Assembly: GCF_049446075.1 (NCBI RefSeq) | Contig: NZ_JBMSEB010000001.1 | Location: 62,001-126,000, forward strand | Source of the DNA: Humibacter sp049446075 | GTDB lineage: Bacteria; Actinomycetota; Actinomycetes; Actinomycetales; Microbacteriaceae | DNA length: 64,000 nucleotides | Direction: 5' to 3' | Shown: piece by piece, positions 17,075-25,363 of the stretch | Layout: every line of letters starts with the position of its first letter | How positions within the stretch are numbered: position 1 is the first letter of the stretch | Notes under the pieces: model-generated | Told to the model about the DNA's origin: nothing | The model's database searches: none | The model's input: only the letters and a program-made list of their open reading frames with translations | Made by a program: the position numbers and the translations under genes

Positions 17075-17718
17075 GCAGCGGCCTCGAGAGAGAGGAGTGC
17101 GCGCTTGGCGTCGAGACCGCCGACGTAACCGCCGAGCGAACCGTCGCCGCGCAACACGCGGTGGCACGGCACGACGAGGGGCAGCGGATTCGTCGCGCAC
17201 GCCGACCCAACGGCTCTGAACGCCCGGGGCCGGCCGACGGCGTCGGCGAGCCGGGCGTAGCTCGTCGTACGCCCGTACGAGATCGTCGGAAGCATGCGCT
17301 GCACCTCCCCGCGGAAGCCGTGGGAGAGTGCGAAGTCGAGCGGAAGATCGAACTCCGTGCGCCGCCGTTCGAAGTATTCGCCCAGCTCGGCGGCCGCCCG
17401 CTCGAGGCGAGCCGGGGACTCGAGGATGCGCGGACTCACCCGCTCGGCGAGCACCTGCAGCACATCGTCGAAGCCCTCACGCTCGAATGCGACCCGCACG
17501 ATACCGCGCTCGGTCGCCGCGATGAGCAACCCGCCGACCGGACTGTCGACGAGCCGGTACGCCACGTCGAGGAGTCCACGCTCGGCCGCGTCGCGCTCGA
17601 GCCGGGCATGCAGGGCTCGCAGGTGCTCCCTCGTCGCGTCCGCCCGGGGTGGGGTGGCCCGGTCATCCTGGGCGTTCGTCGGCGTAATGCCCGTTCGTTC
17701 GGTGTTCGTCTCGTTCAT
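17071..17718 (-). CDS. ogt: Methylated-DNA--protein-cysteine methyltransferase
   Basis: This 215-residue suicide repair protein transfers the methyl group from O6-methylguanine to its own Cys. The active site PCHRV holds Cys185, preceded by the DNA-binding helix with the Arg finger (RAVGSACATNP) and followed by GYVGG. The first ~45 residues are poorly conserved and polar. It overlaps the sigma factor gene and the alkA gene by 4 bp each. Translational coupling to an ECF sigma factor is noteworthy because it suggests stress-regulated expression of both repair genes. Confidence 0.93.
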   Translation of the reverse strand: MNETNTERTGITPTNAQDDRATPPRADATREHLRALHARLERDAAERGLLDVAYRLVDSPVGGLLIAATERGIVRVAFEREGFDDVLQVLAERVSPRILESPARLERAAAELGEYFERRRTEFDLPLDFALSHGFRGEVQRMLPTISYGRTTSYARLADAVGRPRAFRAVGSACATNPLPLVVPCHRVLRGDGSLGGYVGGLDAKRALLSLEAAA

Positions 17719-18212
17719 CGCTCAGCTCCCATCGTGCGCCGCAGGGAACGGATGCCATCCGCCGCTGCCCGCCGCGCCGCCTCCGTCGTTCCACCGATGA
17801 TGTCTGCGACCTCGCGGTAGCCCAGGCCGCCGAGGTAGTGATAGGTGACCGCCTGGCGCTGTCTCTGAGGCAGCACCGCGACCGCCCGCGCGACCCGGTC
17901 GGCATCGGCACGCGTCTCGACGGCCTCCTCAGGAATGCCGAGCGTTCCGGCCTCCTCGGGCAGCCGCTCAACTGTGACGGCCCGCCGCCCCCTCGAACGC
18001 AGCAGGTCGAGGCACTTGCGGCGCGCGATCGTGACCAGCCACGCCTCGACGTTCGCGTCGCCCGTGAGGCGAGGGTATGCATCCAGGGCTGCGAGGAAGG
18101 TCTCGGACCACGCGTCGTCTGCGTCGTGCACCGCGAGCATCGACCGGCACACGCGCAGCACGACCGAGCCGTGTTCGCGAACGACCGATTCGAAAGGCGC
18201 GAGCATCATCAC
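17715..18212 (-). CDS. ECF-family RNA polymerase sigma factor
   Basis: This protein of about 165 residues has region 2 (DDAWSETFLAALDAYPRL, then WLVTIARRKCLDLLRSRGRR) and region 4 (AVLPQRQRQAVTYHYLGGLG, then YREVADIIGGTTEAARR). It has no extra C-terminal domain, and no anti-sigma gene is seen next to it. The start is ambiguous among GTG 18212 and ATGs at 18209 and 18206. A TACCGT box at 18213-18218 would place transcription start near 18206, giving a leaderless ATG there. It leads an overlapping three-gene operon with ogt and alkA, so it may control an alkylation-damage response. Confidence 0.88.
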   Translation of the reverse strand: MMMLAPFESVVREHGSVVLRVCRSMLAVHDADDAWSETFLAALDAYPRLTGDANVEAWLVTIARRKCLDLLRSRGRRAVTVERLPEEAGTLGIPEEAVETRADADRVARAVAVLPQRQRQAVTYHYLGGLGYREVADIIGGTTEAARRAAADGIRSLRRTMGAER

Positions 18213-18268
18213 ACGGTAGACGCCACGGACGACGGAAACGTGAGATCGAATGGAGTGCTGCCGCGAAG

Positions 18269-19294
18269 CTACGCCAGCAGCTCGCGCACCATGGGGATCA
18301 CCCTGGTCGCGTATAGCTCGATGGAGTGCATCAGCAGCTCGTGCGGCATGGGGCCGTTCGCGTACTTCAGATCGAACCGGTCGACGCCCAGCACCTTGAT
18401 GGCCTCGGCGATCCGCCTGGCCACCGTCTCGGGTGAGCCGACGTAGAGCGAACCGTGCCGCACCTCGCTGATGTACTGTTCCCTGCTCTGCGGGGCCCAG
18501 CCGCGCTCCGCGCCGATGCGGTCCATCGTCGTCTTCTGGAACGGGTAGAGCTGCTCCATGGCCAGCTCATCGGTGTCGGCTACGTAGCCGGGTGAGTGCA
18601 TGGACAACGGCATGTTCTGCCTGCCCATCTGCTCCTGGGCGCGCTTGTAGAGGTCGACGTAAGGGGCGAACCGGCCGGGGTTGCCGCCGATGATCGCCAG
18701 TGCCATGGGGATGCCGTACCGCACAGACCGGATGACGCTCTCCGGACTGCCGCCCACGCCCACCCATGCCTTGAGGCGGCCCGATTCCGTCTTCGGGTAG
18801 ACGTTCTGGTCGGTCAGGGGAGCCCGAACGGTGCCCACCCAGGACACAGGGCCCTCGTCCAGGAGAATGCTGAACAGTTCGAGCTTCTCCTCGAAGAGCT
18901 TCTCGTACTGCGACAGGTCGTAGCCGAACAACGGGAACGACTCTGTGAAGGAACCGCGGCCCAGCGTGACCTCGGCTCGTCCGTTCGACACGGCGTCGAG
19001 TGTGGCGAAGCGCTCGTACACCCGCACCGGGTCGTCGGAGCTCAGCACCGTGACGGCAGTGCCGAGGGTCATGTGCCTCGTCCTGGAGGCGATGGCCGAC
19101 AACACGATGTCCGGTGCGCTGACGGCGAAGTCGGCACGATGGTGCTCGCCGATGCCGAAGGCGTCCACGCCCAGCTCGTCGGCGAGCACGGCCTGCTCCA
19201 CGACGTCGCGGATGGTGGGTGCGGCCGTTCGCTGCGCTCCATCGTCATCGAGCGGGACGTCCCCGAACGTGTCCAATCCGAACTGTACGGCCAC
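18269..19294 (-). CDS. LLM-class (luciferase-like) flavin-dependent oxidoreductase
   Basis: This 341-residue TIM-barrel flavoprotein begins VQFGLDTFGDV and contains GIGEHHRADFAVSAPDIVL, LGTAVTVLSSDDPVRVYE and VTLGRGSFTESF, all typical of the bacterial luciferase-like family that uses FMN or F420. The GTG at 19294 is chosen because AAAGGG stands at good spacing and homologues begin here. An ATG 18 bases upstream has no such site. The substrate cannot be read from sequence, and neighbours on either side are unrelated repair and membrane genes. Confidence 0.88.
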   Translation of the reverse strand: MAVQFGLDTFGDVPLDDDGAQRTAAPTIRDVVEQAVLADELGVDAFGIGEHHRADFAVSAPDIVLSAIASRTRHMTLGTAVTVLSSDDPVRVYERFATLDAVSNGRAEVTLGRGSFTESFPLFGYDLSQYEKLFEEKLELFSILLDEGPVSWVGTVRAPLTDQNVYPKTESGRLKAWVGVGGSPESVIRSVRYGIPMALAIIGGNPGRFAPYVDLYKRAQEQMGRQNMPLSMHSPGYVADTDELAMEQLYPFQKTTMDRIGAERGWAPQSREQYISEVRHGSLYVGSPETVARRIAEAIKVLGVDRFDLKYANGPMPHELLMHSIELYATRVIPMVRELLA

Positions 19295-19450
19295 AGCAGA
19301 CCCTTTCGTCATGTATGCAAATGCATGCTTCTCAACACCGTCGCCCAGTTCATCATTCCGCGCTCTTCAGCCGGCGCCGCCAGCGAGGCGGATCCTTCGC
19401 ACGCGCGCAAGGGGTGGGTGCGCCTGCGCCGAAGTCGTACCTTGGCCGGC

Positions 19451-20584
19451 ATGGACGCGCTCGAACTGGCCAAGAAGCACACCGACCGTGCCGCCAAACG
19501 CACCAAGAAGCTCGTCGAAGCGCATGAGGAGCACGAAGACCGGCCGCTCAGCAAGGCGGAGAAGGAGCTCGCGGAGCGTGAGGCGAAGGCTGCGGCGTCC
19601 ACGCGATACGGGCGCATGCCATGGAAGTACGTGCTGGGGCGCACGATGCGCGAATACGGCAGAGACGGATGCTCCGACATAGCCGCAGCGCTCACCTACT
19701 TCTCGATTCTCTCCGCACTGCCGGCCTTGCTGGCGCTCGTGTCGGTGCTCGGCGTCGTGGGTGCGGACCGAACAGGCTCGAAGAAGATGCTCGAGATCGT
19801 GGACACGCTGGCGCCCGCACAGGTGCAACCGGCGCTGTCCGGCCTGCTGTCACAGCTCACCTCGTCGACGGCGGCAGGCATCGGGCTCGCCATCGGAATC
19901 ATCGGTGCGATCTGGTCGGCGTCCGGCTACGTCGGAGCCTTCACGAGGGCCGTGAACCGCATCTACGGCGTGAATGAGGGCCGAACGGCCATCGTGCTGC
20001 GGTCGCAACAGGTGCTGATCACCGTCGTCGTGCTGGCCCTGGCCGTGCTCGTCGTGCTGTCCCTTGTGCTGAGCGGACCCTTCGCGCGCACCGTCGGGCA
20101 GGCGTTCGGGCTCGGGGATGCGGTTCTGGCCACCTGGGATGTTGTGAAATGGCCCGTCATCGGGGCTGCGGTCATCCTTTCGGTCGCCGTGCTCTTCTTC
20201 GGCGCACCGAACCTGCGGCATCAGCGTGTGCGCTATGTCGCGGGCGGGGCAGCCGTCGCAGTCGCGATCATGGTGCTCGGCTCACTCGTCTTCGGCTTCT
20301 ACGTGTCCAACTTCGCCAGCTACAACCGGGTATACGGCACCGTCGGCGGTCTGCTGGTCGCACTGTTGTGGGTGTGGCTCGCGAACCTCGGGCTCGTCGT
20401 GGGGGCCGAGCTCGGATCCGAGCTTGAACGCGGACACGAGCTCTCGCTGGGCGAAGCCGCCGAAGGGCGCGTGAAACTGCGCGTGCGCGGCGACAAGGCA
20501 TCCCTCAAGGCGAAGGAGAAGCTTCGCGCCGACGAACGCATGGCCGCAGCCATCGCCAGGTCGGCGGCGGCGCAGACCCGATGA
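19451..20584 (+). CDS. YihY/BrkB-family membrane protein
   Basis: This 377-residue inner-membrane protein has a charged cytoplasmic N-terminus (about 60 residues, rich in Lys/Glu), then about six membrane helices carrying family phrases such as DIAAALTYFSILSALPALLA, WSASGYVGAF and YGTVGGLLVALLWVWL. A basic tail of ~50 residues follows. The function of the family is not settled despite the old name ribonuclease BN. The ATG at 19451 has no strong ribosome site. A TACCTT box ends 7 bases upstream, so the mRNA may be leaderless. Confidence 0.88.
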   Translation: MDALELAKKHTDRAAKRTKKLVEAHEEHEDRPLSKAEKELAEREAKAAASTRYGRMPWKYVLGRTMREYGRDGCSDIAAALTYFSILSALPALLALVSVLGVVGADRTGSKKMLEIVDTLAPAQVQPALSGLLSQLTSSTAAGIGLAIGIIGAIWSASGYVGAFTRAVNRIYGVNEGRTAIVLRSQQVLITVVVLALAVLVVLSLVLSGPFARTVGQAFGLGDAVLATWDVVKWPVIGAAVILSVAVLFFGAPNLRHQRVRYVAGGAAVAVAIMVLGSLVFGFYVSNFASYNRVYGTVGGLLVALLWVWLANLGLVVGAELGSELERGHELSLGEAAEGRVKLRVRGDKASLKAKEKLRADERMAAAIARSAAAQTR

Positions 20585-20729
20585 TGTCGTTCGCGTCGCG
20601 GATCGCAATCGCCGTGGCTTCGGTTCCTTCACCATCCGTCCTAGCGGCGATAGCCTGGCAAGGTTCGTCCTGCACCACCCGCCGCACAGGCATCCGCCCA
20701 CCGGCAAGCTAGAGAGAGGGAGACAGACG

Positions 20730-21032
20730 ATGATCGCGTCCATCCTCGAGAACGACGACGTGCACTTCGAGCACCGCGGCTCCGGTTACGTGGTCCACCG
20801 CCTTGGGCCGGCCGATTGGGTCGTGCGTGCCGACGACGGGCGCACGATCGGCTCACTCATCGTTGTCTCGCCCGAGGGCGAGGAACACGAACCGGTGTAT
20901 GGCGGCATCATCGTCGGCGAGACGGAGACTGACTACGAGGGATCCGACTGGGAGTCGATCGTCAGGGGCCTGGTCAACGAGGTGCTCGACGCCGACGACG
21001 GGTCGATGACCGCTATCGGAACGCAGCACTGA
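20730..21032 (+). CDS. Hypothetical small acidic protein
   Basis: This 100-residue soluble, acidic protein is not recognised. It is probably an alpha/beta or all-beta fold: alternating hydrophobic strands (GYVVHRLGPADWVVRADDG, then TIGSLIVVSPEG) lead to a C-terminal helix (WESIVRGLVNEVLDA). There is no signal or membrane segment. GGGAGA lies at good spacing before the ATG and codon use resembles neighbouring genes, so it is likely a real gene. It converges on ligD with 17 bp between stops. Confidence 0.7.
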   Translation: MIASILENDDVHFEHRGSGYVVHRLGPADWVVRADDGRTIGSLIVVSPEGEEHEPVYGGIIVGETETDYEGSDWESIVRGLVNEVLDADDGSMTAIGTQH

Positions 21033-21049
21033 GCGCAGCCTTCACCCGG

Positions 21050-23551
21050 CTAGCTCTCGCGTACGACGTCGTTCGGTTCCTTGTCGGTGCGCCAGCCGCG
21101 CCATGAAGGCTGACGCAGCCTTCCGCCACGAGTCCACTCCGCGAATTCCACCTCGCCCACCAGATCGGGCCGCACCCAGCGCACTCCACGTGCATCGACC
21201 GAGGGGATATCGGCGAACGGGTTCGCCGAGGCATCCAACTCCTCGAGCCGTCTCCCGATCTCGTCGAGGTCCGCGTCGTCGAAACCGGTGCCCACCTTGC
21301 CGACGTACTTGAGCCGCTCGCCGTCCGGGATGCCGAGGAGCAGCGACCCGATGCCGTTGGCACGCCTGCCTTCTCCCGGCTTCCACCCGCCGACCACGAC
21401 CTCCTGAGTCGAATGGTGCTTGACCTTGATCCATGCCGTGGAGCGCCTGCCAGGGGAGTAGGTGGAGCGTCTGTCCTTCGCGACAATGCCCTCGAGTCCC
21501 TCACGCCGACTCTGAGCCATCGCCCTCTCGATAGGGCCATCGACGGCATCCGGCACCTGGAGCACGCCGCGATGACGGTCGGTGACCACGTGCTCGAGGG
21601 CGGCGCGGCGCACCTCGTATTCCTCGCCGGTCACCTGGTGTCCGTCGAGTTCCAGGATGTCGAACGCGTAGTACCGAACAGGCACACGTGACGCCGTGCG
21701 CGAGATCTCGGACTCGTTCTGCAGGTTCATGCGCTGCTGCAGCAGGCCGAAGTCGGGATGGCCGTCGTTCAGGGCGACGATCTCGCCGTCGAGCACTGCC
21801 GGGGAGCGGACGCTCTCCGCGATGGCGGTCAGCTCGGGGTACTGGGCGGTCACGTCGTGACCGTTCCTCGTCATCAGGCGAACCGTGTCGTCCTGCACGT
21901 AGGCGATGGCGCGGATGCCGTCCCACTTGCCCTCGAACGCCCACCGCTCGTCGTCGTGCTCGAGCTGCGACTGCTTGCCGAGCGTCGCGAGCATGGGGGA
22001 GTAGTCCTTACGGTGGGCGTCAAGGCTCATGCGGTGGATCAGCCAGTTCTTCTCATCGCCCGAGCCCCCGCGCGCGGACTGCCCGGTGTGAATGAGTGCC
22101 ACCTTCACTGGCTTTCCGCCCAGGCCCCCGTCCTGAGAGGGGTGCAGCGTAACGATGACCTCCTGTCCGTCCCGCCATTTCTCCAGGTCGTACACCCCCG
22201 AGTCCCAGATGTCCACGTGGCCGGCGCCGTATTCCCCGCGCGGAATGTCTCCCTCGAACCCCCCGTAGTCCAGTGGGTGGTCTTCCGTCTGCACCGCGAG
22301 ATGGTTCTCCTTGGCATCGGTGGGCACACCCTTGGGGAGAGCCCAGCTCACCAGCACGCCGTCGCGCTCCAGTCGGAAGTCGTAGTGCAAGCGTCTGGCC
22401 GCGTGCTTCTGGATCACGAAAGACCGCCCGTTCGTGGTCTTCGGCGTGCCCTTCGGCACCGGCTCAGGCGTCTTGGCGGCGTCCCGCTTGCTGCGGTAGA
22501 CCGTGAGGCGATCGCGCTCCCGCGCTGCGTCGCCCTCCTTCGAGGGCTCGCCAGCACGCGTGGAACCGTGCGCGGACGCGTGCTCACCCGTTTCGACGAT
22601 GTGGTCCACCGTTCCGGACGACGCCTCGGTCAAGGGATCGCCTTTGGTCGCGACCCTCTTCAGCACCTCGTGGAAATCGAGCTGCCTGAGCTTCGGCGAG
22701 GCCAGTTCGCGCCAGGTACGCGGAACGGCGACCATCGGATGCGATCGGCCACGCAGCGAATACGGTGCGATCGTCGTCTTGTTGCCGTTGTTCTGACTCC
22801 AGTCGATGAAGACCTTGCCCGGCCGGTCCGCACGCTTCATCGTGCTGATCACCTCGTCTTTGTGATCGGCCTCCAGCGCCCGGGCCAATTCATGGGCCAC
22901 CTGCGAGACCTGGTCGGAGGTCTGCCGCCCGTCGAGCCTGGCGTAGAGATGGATGCCCTTGCTGCCGCTGGTCACGGGAACCGGCTCCAGCCCCATGCCC
23001 GTAAGAATGTTCCTCGCCCACCCGGCTACTTCGGCACACTCGGCGAGCCCGACGCCCTCGCCAGGGTCCAGGTCGAGCACGAGTCTGTCGGGGTTCTGTC
23101 GTGCTCCACGAGGCCCCGCCTGCCATTGCGGCACGTGGATCTCCAGCGCGGCGACCTGCCCGCACCAGGCGAGAACGGCTGGTTCGTTCACGAGCGGATA
23201 GACGTTCGCGTGGTCGCTGTGCTCGATCGTCACGCGCGGTACCCAGTCGGGCGTTCCCTCGTCGAGGTTCTTCTGGAAGAACGGCGGCTCGGGATGCTCG
23301 GCTGTGCCGACCCCGTTCGGCCACCTTTTACGCGTGGCCGGCCTGCCATGCGCATGCTCGATCAGGTACGGCGCTATGCGCGCGTAGTAGTCCACCACCT
23401 CGCCCTTGATGGTGCCGGTCTCCGGGTACAACACCTTGTCGAGGTTGGTCAGCTTGAGCCGGTGCCCGTCGATCTCGACCATCTGCGAACCACCTGCGCC
23501 GCCGGCATCCGTGCCGCGCCGTGCCTTCGTCGTCGCCCTGCTCACCGCCAT
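21050..23551 (-). CDS. ligD: LigD: multifunctional NHEJ polymerase-phosphoesterase-ligase
   Basis: This 833-residue end-joining enzyme has domain order POL-PE-LIG as in mycobacteria. The POL part contains LDKVLYPETG, LDLDPGEGVGL, SGSKGIHLYARLDG and KVFIDWSQNNGNKTTIAPYS. The phosphoesterase has FVIQKHAARRLHYDFRLERD and HPLDYGGFEGDIPRGEYGAG. The ligase has the nucleophile motif FEGKWDGIRA and IVAKDRRSTYSPGRRS. A linker rich in Arg, Glu and Ser joins POL to PE. The ATG at 23551 starts the conserved part; longer readings upstream would run into the divergent ku promoter. It is transcribed away from ku, its functional partner. Confidence 0.94.
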   Translation of the reverse strand: MAVSRATTKARRGTDAGGAGGSQMVEIDGHRLKLTNLDKVLYPETGTIKGEVVDYYARIAPYLIEHAHGRPATRKRWPNGVGTAEHPEPPFFQKNLDEGTPDWVPRVTIEHSDHANVYPLVNEPAVLAWCGQVAALEIHVPQWQAGPRGARQNPDRLVLDLDPGEGVGLAECAEVAGWARNILTGMGLEPVPVTSGSKGIHLYARLDGRQTSDQVSQVAHELARALEADHKDEVISTMKRADRPGKVFIDWSQNNGNKTTIAPYSLRGRSHPMVAVPRTWRELASPKLRQLDFHEVLKRVATKGDPLTEASSGTVDHIVETGEHASAHGSTRAGEPSKEGDAARERDRLTVYRSKRDAAKTPEPVPKGTPKTTNGRSFVIQKHAARRLHYDFRLERDGVLVSWALPKGVPTDAKENHLAVQTEDHPLDYGGFEGDIPRGEYGAGHVDIWDSGVYDLEKWRDGQEVIVTLHPSQDGGLGGKPVKVALIHTGQSARGGSGDEKNWLIHRMSLDAHRKDYSPMLATLGKQSQLEHDDERWAFEGKWDGIRAIAYVQDDTVRLMTRNGHDVTAQYPELTAIAESVRSPAVLDGEIVALNDGHPDFGLLQQRMNLQNESEISRTASRVPVRYYAFDILELDGHQVTGEEYEVRRAALEHVVTDRHRGVLQVPDAVDGPIERAMAQSRREGLEGIVAKDRRSTYSPGRRSTAWIKVKHHSTQEVVVGGWKPGEGRRANGIGSLLLGIPDGERLKYVGKVGTGFDDADLDEIGRRLEELDASANPFADIPSVDARGVRWVRPDLVGEVEFAEWTRGGRLRQPSWRGWRTDKEPNDVVRES

Positions 23552-23645
23552 GCGAGAGACGTTACGCCCGGCTCGCGCGCCAGGCCCACGGCTTGACGGA
23601 TGCCTCCCTGCAGCCCTGTCCGCCGGGCTCGAGTCGTCCAGCCCT

Positions 23646-23680
23646 TGTCGTTCCGCGTTCTGCGCTGTGCAATAGGGGTA
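23646..23680 (+). promoter_or_regulatory. Candidate promoter of ku
   Basis: TTGTCG (23646-23651), a 17-bp spacer and TGCAAT (23669-23674) place transcription start at or next to the ATG at 23680, so ku may be translated from a leaderless mRNA. The -10 box is imperfect. The 128-bp gap to ligD must also contain the ligD promoter, which was not resolved. Confidence 0.35.
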
Positions 23681-24570
23681 TGCGAGCAATCGGAAAGCGG
23701 GTGATCGCGTTCGGACTGGTGAACGTGCCGGTCAAGATCTACAGCGCGACAGAAGACCACGACGTGTCGCTGCACCAGGTGCACGACAAAGACGGCGGTC
23801 GCATTCGCTACCAGCGCCGTTGCGAGATCGACGGCGAGATCGTGCCGTACGAGCACATCGCGAAGGCGTACGACGACGGAGACCGCACCGTGATCCTCAC
23901 AGACGAAGATCTCGCATCGCTTCCAGAGGAGCGCAGCAACGAGATCGAGGTCGTCGAGTTCGTGCCTGACGACCAGGTCGACCCCCTCATGCTGGAGCGC
24001 AGTTACTACCTCGAACCCGATTCCAAGTCGGCGAAGGCATATGTGCTGCTGCGCAAGACGCTCGAGGCCACCAACCGCACGGCGATCGTCCAGTTCGCTC
24101 TGCGGCAGAAGACGAGGCTCGGGGCGCTCAGGGTGCGCGACGGCGTGCTCGTGCTGCAGGGCCTGCTCTGGGCCGACGAAGTACGCAAACCGGAGTTCCC
24201 GAGTCTGTCCGACGATGTGCGAGTCACCGACAAGGAACTCGACATGTCGGCCAGGCTCGTCGCCAGCTACGAGAGCGACTTCACGCCGGAGAAGTTCGAG
24301 GACGACTACCAGATCCAGCTGCAGAAGCTCATCGACGCCAAGCTCGAGCAGGGCGAGACGATCGACACGGAGGCCACCTTCGGCGAAGAGGGTGAAGGCG
24401 AGAAGGGTGAGGTGCTCGACCTCATGGAGGCTCTCCGACGCAGCGTCGAGAAGAGCAGAGGTACGAAGAAGGGCAAGTCGGCCGACGGTAAATCGGGAGG
24501 CAAGTCGCGCAAAGCGGGCGACGACGGCGAGGAGCGAACGACGAGCCGCACCCGCAAGAAGGCGGGCTGA
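23680..24570 (+). CDS. ku: Ku DNA end-binding protein
   Basis: This 296-residue bacterial Ku homodimer subunit encircles DNA ends and recruits LigD. The core begins MRAIGKRVIAFGLVNVPVKI, with SATEDHDVSLHQVH, RYQRRCEIDGE and the bridge region. The C-terminal 45 residues are a Lys/Arg/Gly/Ser-rich tail (KGKSADGKSGGKSRK), as in Ku proteins that bind DNA internally through a basic extension. The N-terminal segment GKRVIAFG differs slightly from the usual WKGAISFG. It is divergent from ligD across 128 bp. Confidence 0.95.
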   Translation: MRAIGKRVIAFGLVNVPVKIYSATEDHDVSLHQVHDKDGGRIRYQRRCEIDGEIVPYEHIAKAYDDGDRTVILTDEDLASLPEERSNEIEVVEFVPDDQVDPLMLERSYYLEPDSKSAKAYVLLRKTLEATNRTAIVQFALRQKTRLGALRVRDGVLVLQGLLWADEVRKPEFPSLSDDVRVTDKELDMSARLVASYESDFTPEKFEDDYQIQLQKLIDAKLEQGETIDTEATFGEEGEGEKGEVLDLMEALRRSVEKSRGTKKGKSADGKSGGKSRKAGDDGEERTTSRTRKKAG

Positions 24571-24655
24571 GAAGCATCCGGATGCTGTCAAGCCCCTTGA
24601 GTCGGTATCGGGCCGTTTCTAGCGTTGCGAGGTGTTCCGATCGAAGGGGGAGACC

Positions 24656-24928
24656 ATGCCGCGCGGAGCGAAGTCCAGGTTGAAGGATCCCGAGTTGTAC
24701 GAGGAGTTGCGCGAAGACGGCGCCTCGAAACAGAAGGCAGCGCGCATCTCGAATGCGGCGGGAACGCGCAAGGGCGGCCGCTCGGCCGTCGGGCGCAAGG
24801 GCGGTGAGTCGGGCAGCTACGACGACTGGACCGTGCCTGAGCTGAAGAAGCGCGCCAAAGAGCTCGGTCTGTCCGGGTACTCGAAGAAGAACAAGGGCCA
24901 GCTGATCGACGACCTGCGCAACCACTGA
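24656..24928 (+). CDS. Small Rho-N/SAP-like DNA-binding protein
   Basis: This 90-residue basic protein has two parts. The N-terminal half (MPRGAKSRLKDPELYEELRE, then SKQKAARISNAAG) resembles small actinobacterial proteins often found beside ku. The C-terminal half (WTVPELKKRAKELGLSGYSK, then NKGQLIDDLRNH) matches the Rho N-terminal/SAP-type helical motif that binds nucleic acid. GAAGGGGGAGA precedes the ATG. It lies 85 bp downstream of ku on the same strand, so a role in end joining or DNA binding is plausible but unproven. Confidence 0.75.
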   Translation: MPRGAKSRLKDPELYEELREDGASKQKAARISNAAGTRKGGRSAVGRKGGESGSYDDWTVPELKKRAKELGLSGYSKKNKGQLIDDLRNH

Positions 24929-25028
24929 GCGCACCTTCCTGTCCGCCGGCATGGCGATGCCTGCCGCTCAGGGGCACGCGCGCGCAAGGGGTCGACGTCG
25001 CGGGCCGGCGTGCTGCGATGATGGATGA

Positions 25029-25361
25029 ATGGGATACCTCATCTACGGCTCAGGCGCCGAGTACGAGATCGACGACCGCACTCTGGCTCATCTCAAGATC
25101 GCGATCATCGTCAAGCTCCGTTTGCAGGAGAGCTTCCTGATCAACTGGACCGTGCCGGCAGAAGAGGGATCCGGCCGTGTGAGCCTATGGGTGTCGCCTG
25201 CCGTCCCATTGCAGTTCCGGTTCTCGGGCAGCCGCCCGCCGGAGCTCAACAGAGTCTGGCTCGAGGCGATGGCACTTTCGTCTCACGGGACGCGCGGCAT
25301 GGTCGTGATGCCCGAGACCGAGGCCGAGGCGTTCGTGGCATCCGCTCCCGGCGCTGGATAG
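25029..25361 (+). CDS. DUF7882-type small protein of Microbacteriaceae
   Basis: This 110-residue protein begins MGYLIYGSGAEYEIDDRTLA and contains NWTVPAEEGSGRVSLWVSPA and NRVWLEAMALSSHGTRG. It belongs to a family common in Microbacteriaceae and often mislabelled ATP-dependent DNA ligase, although it has no nucleotidyltransferase motif (no KxDG). Function is unknown. It is followed after 2 bp by the NUDIX gene, so the two are probably cotranscribed. Confidence 0.75.
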   Translation: MGYLIYGSGAEYEIDDRTLAHLKIAIIVKLRLQESFLINWTVPAEEGSGRVSLWVSPAVPLQFRFSGSRPPELNRVWLEAMALSSHGTRGMVVMPETEAEAFVASAPGAG

Positions 25362-25363
25362 GC

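Noticed and set aside
24573..24586. AGCATCCGGATGCT palindrome after ku as terminator
   Set aside because: No loop and no T run, and it consists of the abundant GCATCC/GGATGC word, so it is weak evidence.
25029..25361. ATP-dependent DNA ligase label for the 110-residue protein
   Set aside because: It has no KxDG motif or nucleotidyltransferase domain; the label is a known misannotation of this small family.
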